NCBI RefSeq assembly: GCF_001299635.1
Contig: NZ_JRHN01000015.1
Span: forward strand, 1-63,393
Direction: 5' to 3'
DNA from: Clostridioides difficile
GTDB taxonomy: Bacteria > Bacillota > Clostridia > Peptostreptococcales > Peptostreptococcaceae
Length of the DNA: 63,393 bases
A program made the translations under genes and the position numbers. The notes beneath the pieces are model-generated. The model did not search any database. It saw only the letters and a list, made by a program, of their open reading frames with translations, and had not been told where the DNA came from. Positions 9,490 through 19,302 of this stretch are shown here, piece by piece. How positions within the stretch are numbered: the stretch's first letter is position 1; the number at the start of each line of letters is the position of its first letter.

Positions 9490-10307
9490 TGAAAAAAACA
9501 GATTCACTGACATTTATTGGACTAATATTATCTACAGTATTAGTTTTATTTGGAGCTGTAAAAGGAAGTAGTTCAGGATTAAAAAGTTTCTTTGATTTTG
9601 CATCAATACTAATCACAGTATTTGGGTCGTTTGGAGCGTTAATGATTACATTTACTTTTGAGGATATGAAACTTATAAAGAATGCATTACAATACTCATT
9701 TAAGACAACGAGTGTATCAAAATTAGATTTATTAAATCAATTTAAAGCACTTTCTAAAAAGGCTAGAAAAGAAGGGCTTCTATCAATAGAAAGTGATGTA
9801 ATGAAAATACAAGACCCATTCATGAGAAAAGGATTAGAGTTATGTATTGATGGTCTGGAAGTAAATGAGATAAGGTCTATATTAGAATTAGAGATAGATT
9901 CTATTGAAGATACAAATAATAGGTATTCTAAGATATTTAAAACTTGGGGTACTTTTGCACCCGCTTTTGGGATGTTGGGGACATTAATAGGTCTTATACA
10001 AATGCTATCTGACCTTACATCTCCAGACTTAATAGCATCTGGTATGGGAAAGGCATTAATCACAACATTCTATGGTTCTTTACTTGCTAATATCGCTTTA
10101 AATCCAATTGCATATAATATAGATGAAAAAACAGAAAAAGAAGTTTATATGAAAGAAATGATGCTAGAAGGAATAATAAGTATACAATCTGGTGAAAGCA
10201 GTATAGTGGTTGAAGAACGCTTAGCAACATACCTTTCAAGAAGTGAGAAATTACAGTTTACAAAAACCAATAAAAATACAGAAAGAGCAATGAGTAATGG
10301 GGCGTAA
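9489..10307 (+). CDS. motA: Flagellar stator protein MotA
   Basis: Membrane stator subunit that, with MotB, conducts ions and drives rotation via FliG. Four membrane segments are visible, with the conserved third/fourth segment signature (FAPAFGMLGTLIGLIQML, about residues 155-172). The cytoplasmic loop between segments 2 and 3 carries the charged residues expected to contact FliG. The gene overlaps flbD upstream and motB downstream. Having stator genes within the basal-body operon is usual in clostridia. Confidence 0.95.
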   Translation: MKKTDSLTFIGLILSTVLVLFGAVKGSSSGLKSFFDFASILITVFGSFGALMITFTFEDMKLIKNALQYSFKTTSVSKLDLLNQFKALSKKARKEGLLSIESDVMKIQDPFMRKGLELCIDGLEVNEIRSILELEIDSIEDTNNRYSKIFKTWGTFAPAFGMLGTLIGLIQMLSDLTSPDLIASGMGKALITTFYGSLLANIALNPIAYNIDEKTEKEVYMKEMMLEGIISIQSGESSIVVEERLATYLSRSEKLQFTKTNKNTERAMSNGA

Positions 10308-10992
10308 AAAAAATAAGAAGAAGGATGATATAAATCCAGATGCATGGCTAGCTACTTATGCTGATACAATAACACTGATTCTTACGTTTTTTGTATTATT
10401 GTATGCTACATCAGTTGTGGATATGGAAAAATTCAAAAATATATCAAATGCATTAAAAGGTCAGTTTTCTGGAATAAGTATGTTTAGTACAGGTTCAAGC
10501 ACAAGTGATAAATCACCAATAGATAGTACTTTAGTGGATAAAAGTGATAAGTCAAATTTAGAGCAAGATTTAAAAGATAAGGTTAATAATTCTAACTTAC
10601 AAAATAGCGTAACAGTTAAAGATGATAGTAGAGGAATTTTACTAGAGTTAGATGATTCAATACTATTTGACTCTGGGATTTCGGATTTAAAAGTTAATAG
10701 TAAAGCTACTCTCAATAAAGTATATGACATGATAAAAATGATGAAAAATAAGATAGTTATAGAAGGTCATACTGATAATGTACCTGTAAAATCAAGTACA
10801 CATGAATCCAATTGGGATTTATCTTCTAGTAGAGCAGTAAGTGTTGTAAGATACTTTGTAGAAGAAAAGGGAATGGACCCTAAATTGTTTTCAGCAACAG
10901 GATGTGGAGAATATCAGCCTTTGGTTTCAAATGAAACAGCAAAAGGAAGAGCTGAGAATAGAAGAGTTAACATACTTATAACTATCGACTAG
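10297..10992 (+). CDS. motB: Flagellar stator protein MotB
   Basis: Stator subunit anchored to peptidoglycan. A single N-terminal membrane helix carries the ion-binding aspartate (Asp23 in WLATYADTITLILTFF), followed by a linker and a C-terminal OmpA-like peptidoglycan-binding domain (VIEGHTDNVPV and NWDLSSSRAVSVVRYF). It overlaps motA by 11 bases. Confidence 0.96.
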   Translation: MGRKKNKKKDDINPDAWLATYADTITLILTFFVLLYATSVVDMEKFKNISNALKGQFSGISMFSTGSSTSDKSPIDSTLVDKSDKSNLEQDLKDKVNNSNLQNSVTVKDDSRGILLELDDSILFDSGISDLKVNSKATLNKVYDMIKMMKNKIVIEGHTDNVPVKSSTHESNWDLSSSRAVSVVRYFVEEKGMDPKLFSATGCGEYQPLVSNETAKGRAENRRVNILITID

Positions 10993-11003
10993 GAGGAAGA
11001 GAT

Positions 11004-11447
11004 TTGTTCAAAAATAAAAAAATTTTTCTAATTATTTTGATACTAATTATTTTCTCAGCAGGAGCAGGATTTTTTATATTAGGTAAAGGCGGAAATAAAC
11101 AAATTAATAAGATTATAGGTTCGTTTATTCCAACAGGAACAGATAAAGATGAAATAAAGACAGAAAATCTTGATTTAGAAGAAATGGTATTGAAACTAGC
11201 TGATGAAGGTGTAAGGTATCTAAAAGTATCAATAACTGTATCTTATGATTCTTCATATAAAGATATAGAAAAAAGTACACCTTTAATTAGAGATAATATC
11301 ATAAATTGTCTTATGGCAAAAAGAGCAGATGATTTTGCCGCTGAGAATTTAAATAACATGAAAGAAGAAATAAAAAATACACTAAATACAAACCTAGGTG
11401 GGAATGTAATTCAAAATATATATTTTACAAATATAGTAGTGCAATAA
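11004..11447 (+). CDS. fliL: Flagellar basal body-associated protein FliL
   Basis: FliL is a single-pass inner-membrane protein around the stator. There is one N-terminal membrane segment (about residues 5-25) and an extracytoplasmic domain with the family feature of a beta strand (VRYLKVSITVSYD) and an ending NIYFTNIVVQ. TTG start at 11004 sits seven bases after AGGAGGA. It lies next to motB, where fliL is normally found. Confidence 0.9.
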   Translation: MFKNKKIFLIILILIIFSAGAGFFILGKGGNKQINKIIGSFIPTGTDKDEIKTENLDLEEMVLKLADEGVRYLKVSITVSYDSSYKDIEKSTPLIRDNIINCLMAKRADDFAAENLNNMKEEIKNTLNTNLGGNVIQNIYFTNIVVQ

Positions 11448-11460
11448 AGGATGGTAAGAC

Positions 11461-11835
11461 ATGATACTTTATTTATTAAAGATATTAATATGTATTCCAA
11501 TAATTTTAATATTGATAGTCTTATCTTTAAAAATTAGCCAAGGAAGTTTATTAAAAAAATACAATGATAAATATGTAAAAATATTAGACATTGTAAGTAT
11601 AAGTAAAAACAATAGCATAATAATTTTGAAGATAGGTGAAGAAGGATGCATTGTTGCATCTTCTTCGTCTAGTATGAATAAGATAAAAGATTTGACCAAG
11701 GAAGAAATATCAAAAATAGAAGATGATATTAAAGAAAGAAATTTTAAAATCCAAGATTTTAAAATGGAAAGAATCAAAACAAAATATGATTTCAGTAAAT
11801 ATATTGGAAAATTTACAAAAAAGGAAGATAAGTAA
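11461..11835 (+). CDS. fliO: FliO/FliZ-like flagellar biosynthesis protein
   Basis: A 124-residue protein with one N-terminal membrane helix and a small cytoplasmic beta domain (YVKILDIVSISKNNSIIILK and IGEEGCIVAS), the layout of FliO/FliZ, which helps assemble the FliP ring. Sequence conservation in this family is low, so the assignment rests on topology, size and its place directly before fliP, with no gap between stop and the next start. Confidence 0.8.
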   Translation: MILYLLKILICIPIILILIVLSLKISQGSLLKKYNDKYVKILDIVSISKNNSIIILKIGEEGCIVASSSSSMNKIKDLTKEEISKIEDDIKERNFKIQDFKMERIKTKYDFSKYIGKFTKKEDK

Positions 11836-12501
11836 ATGGAACTATTATCAAAATTACCTTTGGCTGATGTACCATATACAAGTTCAATGCAATTGTTTTT
11901 ATTTTTAACTGCATTAATGTTTTTACCATTTGTAATGTTTATGATGACAAGCTTTGTCAGAATAGTTATAAGTCTATCATTTCTAAAATCAGCATTAGGA
12001 GCACAACAGGCAATACCAAGTCAAATCTTGGTAGGGCTTGCAATAGTATTGACAATATTTATAATGAGACCAGTATTAAATGAAATAAACGAAAAGGCAT
12101 TACAACCATATATTAAAGAAGAAATTACTATGGAAAAAGCTATGAAGGAAGCAGAAGGACCTATTAAAGAGTTTTTATTGAAGCAAACTAGACAAACAGA
12201 TTTAGATTTATTTGTAGAACAAGCTGGTTTAAAAGAAAAAAAATTAACTCGTGAAAATATACCATTATCTGTTGTAGTTCCAGCATTTGCTATAAGTGAA
12301 TTAAAAACTGCTTTTCAAATAGGTTTTTTAATATACATACCATTTTTGATAATAGACCTTGTTGTTGCAAGTGTTCTAATGTCTATGGGGATGTTCATGT
12401 TGCCTCCAGTTATGATATCATTACCATTTAAGTTACTATTATTTGTAATGGTGGACGGATGGAACTTGATAGTAAAAACATTGATATTGGGATTTGGATA
12501 G
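11836..12501 (+). CDS. fliP: Flagellar export gate protein FliP
   Basis: Core subunit of the flagellar type III export gate. Conserved segments are visible: FVMFMMTSFVRIVISLSFLK near residues 33-52 and SMGMFMLPPVMISLPFKLLL near the C-terminus. At 221 residues it lacks the cleavable signal peptide of enterobacterial FliP; the first helix starts almost at once. Followed by fliQ and fliR in the conserved fliPQR order. Confidence 0.95.
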   Translation: MELLSKLPLADVPYTSSMQLFLFLTALMFLPFVMFMMTSFVRIVISLSFLKSALGAQQAIPSQILVGLAIVLTIFIMRPVLNEINEKALQPYIKEEITMEKAMKEAEGPIKEFLLKQTRQTDLDLFVEQAGLKEKKLTRENIPLSVVVPAFAISELKTAFQIGFLIYIPFLIIDLVVASVLMSMGMFMLPPVMISLPFKLLLFVMVDGWNLIVKTLILGFG

Positions 12502-12513
12502 GAGAAAAATAGT

Positions 12514-12783
12514 ATGAGTGAATTTATGATAATGAGTGTTCTTAAAAATGGAATGTTTACAGGAGCTATGATTGCAGCTCCAGTACTAATTGTTTCTCTT
12601 ATAGTTGGACTTTTAATAAGTGTGTTTCAAGCTACAACTCAAATCCAGGAGCAAACATTGACTTTTGTACCAAAACTGATAGCAATTCTTTTAGTAGTAG
12701 CTATTGGTGGAAGCTGGATGTTACATACTGTTATTAGTTTTACTTCTGAGATATTTAATATGATATCTCTTATAACTAAGTAG
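12514..12783 (+). CDS. fliQ: Flagellar export gate protein FliQ
   Basis: An 89-residue protein with two membrane helices, matching FliQ in length and in the signature FQATTQIQEQTLTFVPKL. Part of the FliPQR gate. Starts 13 bases after fliP with AGGAGAAA upstream. Confidence 0.95.
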   Translation: MSEFMIMSVLKNGMFTGAMIAAPVLIVSLIVGLLISVFQATTQIQEQTLTFVPKLIAILLVVAIGGSWMLHTVISFTSEIFNMISLITK

Positions 12784-12794
12784 GTAGGGTACAT

Positions 12795-14609
12795 ATGATT
12801 TTTGTATTTATTAGAATAGTAGCTTTTTTTGGGACGCTGAGGATACTATTTCCAGCTGGTACACCTGCTTTATTTAAGTCACTCTTTGCAATCATTATAT
12901 CAATACTGATTTCAAGTACTATGCAGATTGAATATGCAGCTAATATAGATAATATTATAATGTTTACGTTATATGGAATAAATGAAACCATAACAGGCAT
13001 TATACTTGGATATATAACGAATCTGTGTTTTTATAGTATCAGGATGGCTGGTTCTATGATGGACCAACAGATGGGATTGTCAATGATTAATATGTTTGAC
13101 CCAAACTCAATGACTCAGACAACTTTAATTGATAATCTTATGAACTGGACAGCGATAATGATATTTTTTAGCATGGATGGACATCATATTTTAATTCGAG
13201 GTATAAGGTATAGTTTTGAGTTAATTCCAATAGGAAAATCATTTGTAGATAATAATATAGACTATATAATAAACATATTTGTACAGTGCTTTATAACTGG
13301 ATTCAAAATAGCAATACCTATCGTGCTTTGTCTGCTTATGGCAGATTTTATCTTAGGACTTATATCAAGAAGTGTTCCCCAACTGAATGTAATGATAGTT
13401 GGTATGCCATTAAAAATATTGGTTGGTATAGCCTTATTTATCATATCAATACCTTTAATCGTTAGCCAGATAAGTCATCTACTGAGTCAAATACCAAAGA
13501 TGTATGAGGGAACCTTTGCTCTGGCTCCTATGTTTTTTATGGGTTCAACGGATAAGACCGAAGAAGCTACTCCAAAGAAAAAGGGTGAACAAAGAAAAAA
13601 GGGTAATATAGCAAAAAGTAGAGAATTACCAGTTGCAATGACTCTACTTGCATTCACTTTATTAGTTCCTACATTATTTTCATATGTAGTGGATACACTT
13701 AAATCTTCACTTAATTATTTTTTAAACGTGAATTTTTATATGAATATAAATTATTCAAACCTAGAAAAATTAGTTATTGTAGGATTAATGGATTTTTTTA
13801 AGATATTTTTGCCAATAGCCATTCCTTTCTTAGTTTTAGGTATAGTAGCTAACCTATTTCAAGTAGGAATCCTGTTTACTGGGGAAACTTTGAAACCAAA
13901 TTTATCAAAATTAAATCCTATTAGTGGATTTAAAAATATGTTTTCTATGAGGAGCTTATCAACTTTAATAAAAGATACAGCAATAATATCTGTATTAGCT
14001 TATATAGGGTATACATTTTTTCAAGATAATTACTTAGATATATTAAAGCTAGGTAACATATATCTACCTAGTTTAATGTATACAGTTAAAGATTTAGTAT
14101 ATTCCATATTGAGTAAAATTTGTATAGCTATGATAGCTATAGCAGTTGCAGACTACTTTTATCAAAGATACAGTCATAAAAAGCAACTGAGAATGACAAA
14201 ACAAGAAGTTAAAGATGAATATAAAAATGCAGAGGGAGACCCAGAAATAAAAGCTAAGATAAAACAAAAGCAAAGGCAAATTTCATCCCAAAGGACTATG
14301 CAAGCAGTCCCAAATGCCACTGTGATAGTAACTAATCCGACCCACTTATCTATAGCAGTAAGGTATGAAAAAGGGAAGGACCAAGCTCCAGTAGTAGTGG
14401 CAAAAGGTGCAGACTATTTGGCCTTTAAAATAAGAGAAATAGCAAAGGGAAATGACATCCCTATAATAGAGAATAAACCTATAGCTAGGTTGTTATATAA
14501 GCAAGTAGAAATAGACCAAGAAATTCCAGAGGACATGTATCAAGCTTTTGCAGAAATATTAGTAGCAGTATATAAAATCAAAAACAGATACAAAATCCCA
14601 AAAAGGTAG
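12795..14609 (+). CDS. fliR-flhB: Fused export proteins FliR-FlhB
   Basis: A single 604-residue protein joins two export-gate proteins. Residues 1 to about 250 are FliR (six membrane segments, with GMPLKILVGIALFIISIP). Residues from about 253 on are FlhB, beginning DKTEEATPKKKGEQRKKGN, with four membrane helices and a cytoplasmic domain containing the autocleavage motif NPTH at residues 514-517. Cleavage there controls the switch from hook to filament export in response to FliK. The fusion is known in several clostridia. No stop or frameshift separates the halves. Confidence 0.96.
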   Translation: MIFVFIRIVAFFGTLRILFPAGTPALFKSLFAIIISILISSTMQIEYAANIDNIIMFTLYGINETITGIILGYITNLCFYSIRMAGSMMDQQMGLSMINMFDPNSMTQTTLIDNLMNWTAIMIFFSMDGHHILIRGIRYSFELIPIGKSFVDNNIDYIINIFVQCFITGFKIAIPIVLCLLMADFILGLISRSVPQLNVMIVGMPLKILVGIALFIISIPLIVSQISHLLSQIPKMYEGTFALAPMFFMGSTDKTEEATPKKKGEQRKKGNIAKSRELPVAMTLLAFTLLVPTLFSYVVDTLKSSLNYFLNVNFYMNINYSNLEKLVIVGLMDFFKIFLPIAIPFLVLGIVANLFQVGILFTGETLKPNLSKLNPISGFKNMFSMRSLSTLIKDTAIISVLAYIGYTFFQDNYLDILKLGNIYLPSLMYTVKDLVYSILSKICIAMIAIAVADYFYQRYSHKKQLRMTKQEVKDEYKNAEGDPEIKAKIKQKQRQISSQRTMQAVPNATVIVTNPTHLSIAVRYEKGKDQAPVVVAKGADYLAFKIREIAKGNDIPIIENKPIARLLYKQVEIDQEIPEDMYQAFAEILVAVYKIKNRYKIPKR

Positions 14610-14617
14610 GATAAGTA

Positions 14618-16693
14618 ATGAATAAGTTTAATCTAAAGGAAAATATGGATGTAATAGTGGCTTTTGGTGTTGTAGGAATTGTTCTTATGATGATAGTGCC
14701 ATTACCTACATTTATATTAGATATTTTACTGGCAATTAACATAAGTTTATCTGTGCTAATTTTATTAATGACATTATTTACAACAAATGTACTTGATTTA
14801 TCTATATTTCCAACAGTGTTACTTGTGACAACACTATTTAGATTAGGATTAAATCTTTCATCAACTAGATTGATTCTAACTCAAGGATATGCAGGTGAAG
14901 TTATAGAGGCATTTGGAAGTTTTGTTGTAGGTGGAAATTACGTAGTAGGAATAATTATATTCCTAATCATATTAATTGTTCAATTTGTTGTTATAACTAA
15001 TGGTTCTGGAAGAGTATCTGAAGTAACAGCTAGATTTACGTTAGATGCCATGCCAGGTAAGCAGATGAGTATAGATGCAGATTTAAATGCAGGTGTTATA
15101 GATGATAAAACTGCTAGAAAAAGAAGAAAAGAACTTCAACAAGAAGCTGACTTTTATGGTTCTATGGATGGTGCCAATAAGTTTGTAAAAGGAGATGCTA
15201 TAGCAGGTCTTATAGTAACAGCAATAAATATTATAGGCGGAATTGTAATAGGAGCTGTAATGCTGAATATGACTCTTATGGGTGCAGCACAAACATATGT
15301 AAGGCTTACCATAGGGGATGGTCTTGTAAGTCAGATACCAGCTCTATTAATATCTACATCAGCAGGTATAATTGTAACAAGAGCTTCTACTGATGAAAAT
15401 TTTGGTGGACTAGTAAGTAGACAATTAACAGCAATACCAAAGGCAATAATGATGACTGGGTGTGTTTTAATTGTACTTGGTATGATGCCTGGACTACCTA
15501 AGCCAGCATTCTTTTCACTGGGGATAGGTGCAATAGCAGCAGGTTATTTTTTAGGAAGAGAAAAGAAAGATACTTTAGAAGATTTAGAGCTTGAAAAACC
15601 TGATATGGTAAATCCAGACAAAAACGAAGTAGAAGATGTTACAAACTTAATAAATGTAGAAGCTATAGAAGTAGAAATTGGGTATGGTCTAATATCCTTG
15701 GCTGATGAATCAGCAGGAGGAGATTTACTTCAGAGAATAGCATCAATAAGAAGACAGTGTGCTATAGATATGGGTATAGTTGTACAACCCATAAGAATAA
15801 GAGATAATTTACAATTAAATCCAAACCAGTACAATATAAAGATAAAAGGCAATGTAGTTGGCGGATATGAGATAATGCCTAATATGGTTTTATGTATGGA
15901 CCCTATGAATCAAGGCTTTAATATATTTGGAATAAAGACAATTGAGCCTACTTTTGGAATAGAAGCGCTTTGGATAGAAAGTGACAAAGTAGAAGATGCA
16001 GAATTAAAAGGTTATACAGTGGTAGATTCATCTACAATACTTATAACTCACTTACTAGATATAATAAAATCCAATGCGCATGAATTATTGGGAAGACAAG
16101 AAGTTAAGACTATTATAGATGCAGCAAGAGAAAATTATAGTGCTGTGGTTGACGAGTTAATACCAGATTTAATGACGCTTGGTGAAGTTCAAAAAGTACT
16201 TAAAAATCTGCTAAGAGAAAAAGTAAATATAAAGGACCGTGTTACAATACTTGAAACACTTGCAGACCAGTCTAGAAATACTAAAGATATAGAGCTTCTT
16301 ACTGAATACGTGAGAATAGCTTTAGCTAGAAGTATTTGTACAAATTTGGTCGATGAAGAGAAGTCAATTGTAGTGTCTACATTGTCCCCAGAAACAGAGG
16401 AACTAGTATCTAATAATTTACAAAGGTCTGTAAATGGAACTTATCCAGCTGTTGACCCGGAAAACACAAATAAAATATTTGAAAGTATACAAGGTATAAT
16501 GAGTAATGTATATTTCAATCATAATATACCAGTAATAGTAGTATCACCAAAGATAAGAGCACCATTTAGAAAGTTAGTTGAGCTTGTATATCCTAATTTG
16601 ACTGTATTATCATTAAACGAAATACCTAACGATGTTAAAATCAAAGCAGAAGGTGTGGTGAGCATATATGATGACGAAAAAGTATACAGCTGA
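14618..16693 (+). CDS. flhA: Flagellar export protein FlhA
   Basis: Largest export-gate protein, forming the nonameric docking ring for chaperone-substrate complexes and linked to proton-driven export. Eight N-terminal membrane segments and the FHIPEP signature region (FLLVTTLFRLGLNLSSTRLI-like segment near residues 68-85, and RFTLDAMPGKQMSIDADLNA about 138-157) precede a cytoplasmic domain from about residue 330. Length (691) is typical. The 3' end overlaps flhF by 26 bases. Confidence 0.97.
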   Translation: MNKFNLKENMDVIVAFGVVGIVLMMIVPLPTFILDILLAINISLSVLILLMTLFTTNVLDLSIFPTVLLVTTLFRLGLNLSSTRLILTQGYAGEVIEAFGSFVVGGNYVVGIIIFLIILIVQFVVITNGSGRVSEVTARFTLDAMPGKQMSIDADLNAGVIDDKTARKRRKELQQEADFYGSMDGANKFVKGDAIAGLIVTAINIIGGIVIGAVMLNMTLMGAAQTYVRLTIGDGLVSQIPALLISTSAGIIVTRASTDENFGGLVSRQLTAIPKAIMMTGCVLIVLGMMPGLPKPAFFSLGIGAIAAGYFLGREKKDTLEDLELEKPDMVNPDKNEVEDVTNLINVEAIEVEIGYGLISLADESAGGDLLQRIASIRRQCAIDMGIVVQPIRIRDNLQLNPNQYNIKIKGNVVGGYEIMPNMVLCMDPMNQGFNIFGIKTIEPTFGIEALWIESDKVEDAELKGYTVVDSSTILITHLLDIIKSNAHELLGRQEVKTIIDAARENYSAVVDELIPDLMTLGEVQKVLKNLLREKVNIKDRVTILETLADQSRNTKDIELLTEYVRIALARSICTNLVDEEKSIVVSTLSPETEELVSNNLQRSVNGTYPAVDPENTNKIFESIQGIMSNVYFNHNIPVIVVSPKIRAPFRKLVELVYPNLTVLSLNEIPNDVKIKAEGVVSIYDDEKVYS

Positions 16694-17684
16694 TACAATT
16701 CAAGATGCTATGAATCTAGCCAAAATGGAATTAGGTGACAATATTACATTAATAGATAAAAGAGAAGTAAGAAAATCTGGCATACGAGGTATTTTTTCAA
16801 AGAAAGATATTGAATTAACTGTTGGATGGGAAAAGAGAGATAATATAGAACAAAAAGATTTAAAACGAGAGATAGAACAATTAAAGTCAATTATAAGCAA
16901 CATGGGATTTGATAATAAAAATGATAATGATATAGATAAAATATGTAAGAACTTACTAAATTTAGAGTTAAACGAAGAAATCGTAGAATTTATAAGAGCT
17001 GATTTACAAGAAATGAAGTTTAATGGAGTTGATACAAGTAAAAATTTAGTAGAGAGTTTAAAGAAAAAGATTAAAATAGAAAATCAAACAATAAATGGAA
17101 AAATTGCTCTAGTTGGGCCTCCAGGAGTAGGTAAAACAACTACAATAGCAAAGTTAGCTGCTAAATTAGTCTTTGAAGAAAATAAAAAAGTAGGTGTAAT
17201 AACTATAGATACCTATAGAATTGGTGCTGTAGAGCAGTTAAAAATATATACTGACATAATGAATATACCTTTTAAAGGGGTAATAAGCTCTGATGAGATG
17301 GAATTGGCACTTGATGAAATGAAAGATTGTGATGTTGTATTAATAGATACTACAGGTAGAGGATATAAAAATTCTATGCAAATACTAGAAATCAAGAATC
17401 TTATAGATAAAGCTGAAACCGATAATATACATTTAGTTTTGAATTGTACGACAAGAGAAACTGATACAAAAGCGATTATAGATTCGTATAGAAATGTGAA
17501 CTTTAAAAGCTTAATAATTACAAAATTAGATGAAACAATTACATATGGCTCATTATTTAACATAATGAATTATGCACAAAAACCAATATCATATATTACA
17601 ACAGGACAAAATGTTCCTGATGATATTATAAAACCTAATGAAGATAAGATTATAAGATTGTTATTAGGAGTTGAAAGTATATGA
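16668..17684 (+). CDS. flhF: SRP-like GTPase FlhF
   Basis: Signal-recognition-particle family GTPase that directs flagellar position and number. The P-loop is GPPGVGKT at residues 150-157; downstream are the DTYRIGAVEQL and DTTGR motifs and TKLDET. A basic/charged N-terminal region precedes the N and G domains. Starts within flhA and its stop (TGA) overlaps the flhG ATG. Confidence 0.96.
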   Translation: MMTKKYTADTIQDAMNLAKMELGDNITLIDKREVRKSGIRGIFSKKDIELTVGWEKRDNIEQKDLKREIEQLKSIISNMGFDNKNDNDIDKICKNLLNLELNEEIVEFIRADLQEMKFNGVDTSKNLVESLKKKIKIENQTINGKIALVGPPGVGKTTTIAKLAAKLVFEENKKVGVITIDTYRIGAVEQLKIYTDIMNIPFKGVISSDEMELALDEMKDCDVVLIDTTGRGYKNSMQILEIKNLIDKAETDNIHLVLNCTTRETDTKAIIDSYRNVNFKSLIITKLDETITYGSLFNIMNYAQKPISYITTGQNVPDDIIKPNEDKIIRLLLGVESI

Positions 17685-18571
17685 TGGACCAAGCTCAAAT
17701 TTTAAGAAAAATTGCAATAGAAAAAAAAGGAATGGATGAATTTATTACAGAGAATAGAAATACACCTAAGATAATTACAATAGCTTCTGGTAAAGGTGGA
17801 GTTGGAAAGAGTAATTTAGCTACAAATTTGTCTATATGCTTGACTAAACTTAATAAAAAAGTTCTTATATTAGATGCAGATATAGGAATGTCTAATATAG
17901 ATATAATAATGGGTGTAAATGTAAAAGGAACCATAATTGATGTAATTAATGGTGAAAAAAATATAGAAGACATAATTTCACAAACTAAATATGGTGTAAA
18001 CATAATCTCTGGAGGCTCTGCTCTTAATCATATAGAAGACTTCACAGAAGCTCAAAGAAATAAGTTTATACATAGTATAGAGCAGATTCATGATGTTGAT
18101 TTTATAATAATTGACACAGGAGCTGGTATGAGTAAAAGTCTATTGTCATTCATATATTGTAGTACTGAATTTTTCTTAATAACAACACCAGAACCTACAT
18201 CATTGACTGATGCATACAGTTTATTAAAAGCCATAAGCAACTTTGGTATAAAGAGAAGTGCAAACATAATAATCAATAGAGTGGTTAATTTAGAAGAGGC
18301 AAAATCTACATATAACAGAATAAATATGGTTGTAGATAAATTTTTAAATCTTAATTTAGAATTGTATGGATATATAATGGAGGATAAAAAAGTGAGTGTA
18401 TGTGTAAAAAAACAGATACCATTTATTTTAGAATATCCTACAAGTATTGCATCAAAATGCATTATATCTATAGCCAAGAGAATGGTAAGTCAATCAAAAT
18501 ATGAGACAAAAGAAGAGATTATTGATAACAAAGGTTTACTAAGAAAAATGTTTAGTATATTTAAAAGCTAA
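17681..18571 (+). CDS. flhG: MinD-like ATPase FlhG (FleN/YlxH)
   Basis: P-loop ATPase of the MinD/ParA class that limits flagellar number by acting on FlhF. The N-terminus MDQAQILRK matches the DQAxxLR motif that activates FlhF GTPase. The deviant Walker A is KGGVGKS at residues 38-44, and there is DADIGMSNIDI, the switch I region. The C-terminal membrane-targeting helix is plausible (GLLRKMFSIFKS). ATG overlaps the flhF stop by four bases. Confidence 0.95.
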   Translation: MMDQAQILRKIAIEKKGMDEFITENRNTPKIITIASGKGGVGKSNLATNLSICLTKLNKKVLILDADIGMSNIDIIMGVNVKGTIIDVINGEKNIEDIISQTKYGVNIISGGSALNHIEDFTEAQRNKFIHSIEQIHDVDFIIIDTGAGMSKSLLSFIYCSTEFFLITTPEPTSLTDAYSLLKAISNFGIKRSANIIINRVVNLEEAKSTYNRINMVVDKFLNLNLELYGYIMEDKKVSVCVKKQIPFILEYPTSIASKCIISIAKRMVSQSKYETKEEIIDNKGLLRKMFSIFKS

Positions 18572-18585
18572 GGAGGCGTAATTTA

Positions 18586-19287
18586 ATGAATAGAGAAGAA
18601 TTAATAAAAGAGAATATGCCTCTTGTAAAGAGTATAGCAAGAAAGTTTTTTATACCAGGGAAAGGCTTTGAATATCAAGATTTAGTAAATAGTGGAGTCA
18701 TAGGATTGATTGATGCAATAAATAAATTTGATGTTGAAAAAGGAGCAAAGTTCTCTAGTTACTCCTATATAAAGATAAAATCTGCTATATTAGATGAAAT
18801 CAGAAACCAAAGTCCAATTTCTAAACATAACTTAACAAAAGTAAATAAGTATAATAGAGTAATAGAAAAATTACAAGCAGAATTATTAAGAGAACCGACT
18901 TCACATGAAATTGCAAAAGAATTAAATATTTCAGAAAAGGAACTCAATGATATTGAGAGTAATATAGACATGTTAAATATTGTGTCATTAAACCATGTAA
19001 TTTTTGAAGATACAAATGAAACTATACAAGATGTAATAAGTTATAGGGAGGAACATACTCCAGCAAATATAATAGAAGAAGAAGAAAAGTTAGATATTCT
19101 ATCTAAAGCAATTAATAATTTAAGAGAAAAGGAAAAATTAATACTTTCACTGTACTATTATGAAGATTTAAATTTAAAGGAGATAGGAAAAGTGCTAGGT
19201 GTTTCAGAATCCAGAGTTTCACAACTCCATAGAAAGTCAATAAGAAACCTGAGAAATAAAATAAAAGAACTTAAATATTCTATATAG
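18586..19287 (+). CDS. fliA: Flagellar sigma factor sigma-28 (SigD/FliA)
   Basis: RNA polymerase sigma factor of the sigma-28 class. Region 2 (NMPLVKSIARKFFIPGKGFE then YQDLVNSGVIGLIDAINKFD) and region 4 helix-turn-helix (LKEIGKVLGVSESRVSQLHR near residues 203-222) are clear; the 233-residue length is typical. It drives late flagellar genes; in C. difficile SigD is also known to activate tcdR and so toxin synthesis. Strong AAGGAGG ribosome binding site. It is transcribed as part of the early operon, which is how switch and c-di-GMP control of this operon reach toxin genes. Confidence 0.96.
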   Translation: MNREELIKENMPLVKSIARKFFIPGKGFEYQDLVNSGVIGLIDAINKFDVEKGAKFSSYSYIKIKSAILDEIRNQSPISKHNLTKVNKYNRVIEKLQAELLREPTSHEIAKELNISEKELNDIESNIDMLNIVSLNHVIFEDTNETIQDVISYREEHTPANIIEEEEKLDILSKAINNLREKEKLILSLYYYEDLNLKEIGKVLGVSESRVSQLHRKSIRNLRNKIKELKYSI

Positions 19288-19302
19288 ATGGTGATTGATG
19301 TG

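Noticed and set aside
11723-11908. 61-residue rightward frame across the fliO/fliP boundary
   Set aside because: Out of frame with both conserved genes and no ribosome binding site.
17213-17563. 116-residue leftward frame opposite flhF
   Set aside because: Shadow of the conserved GTPase domain; no start signal.
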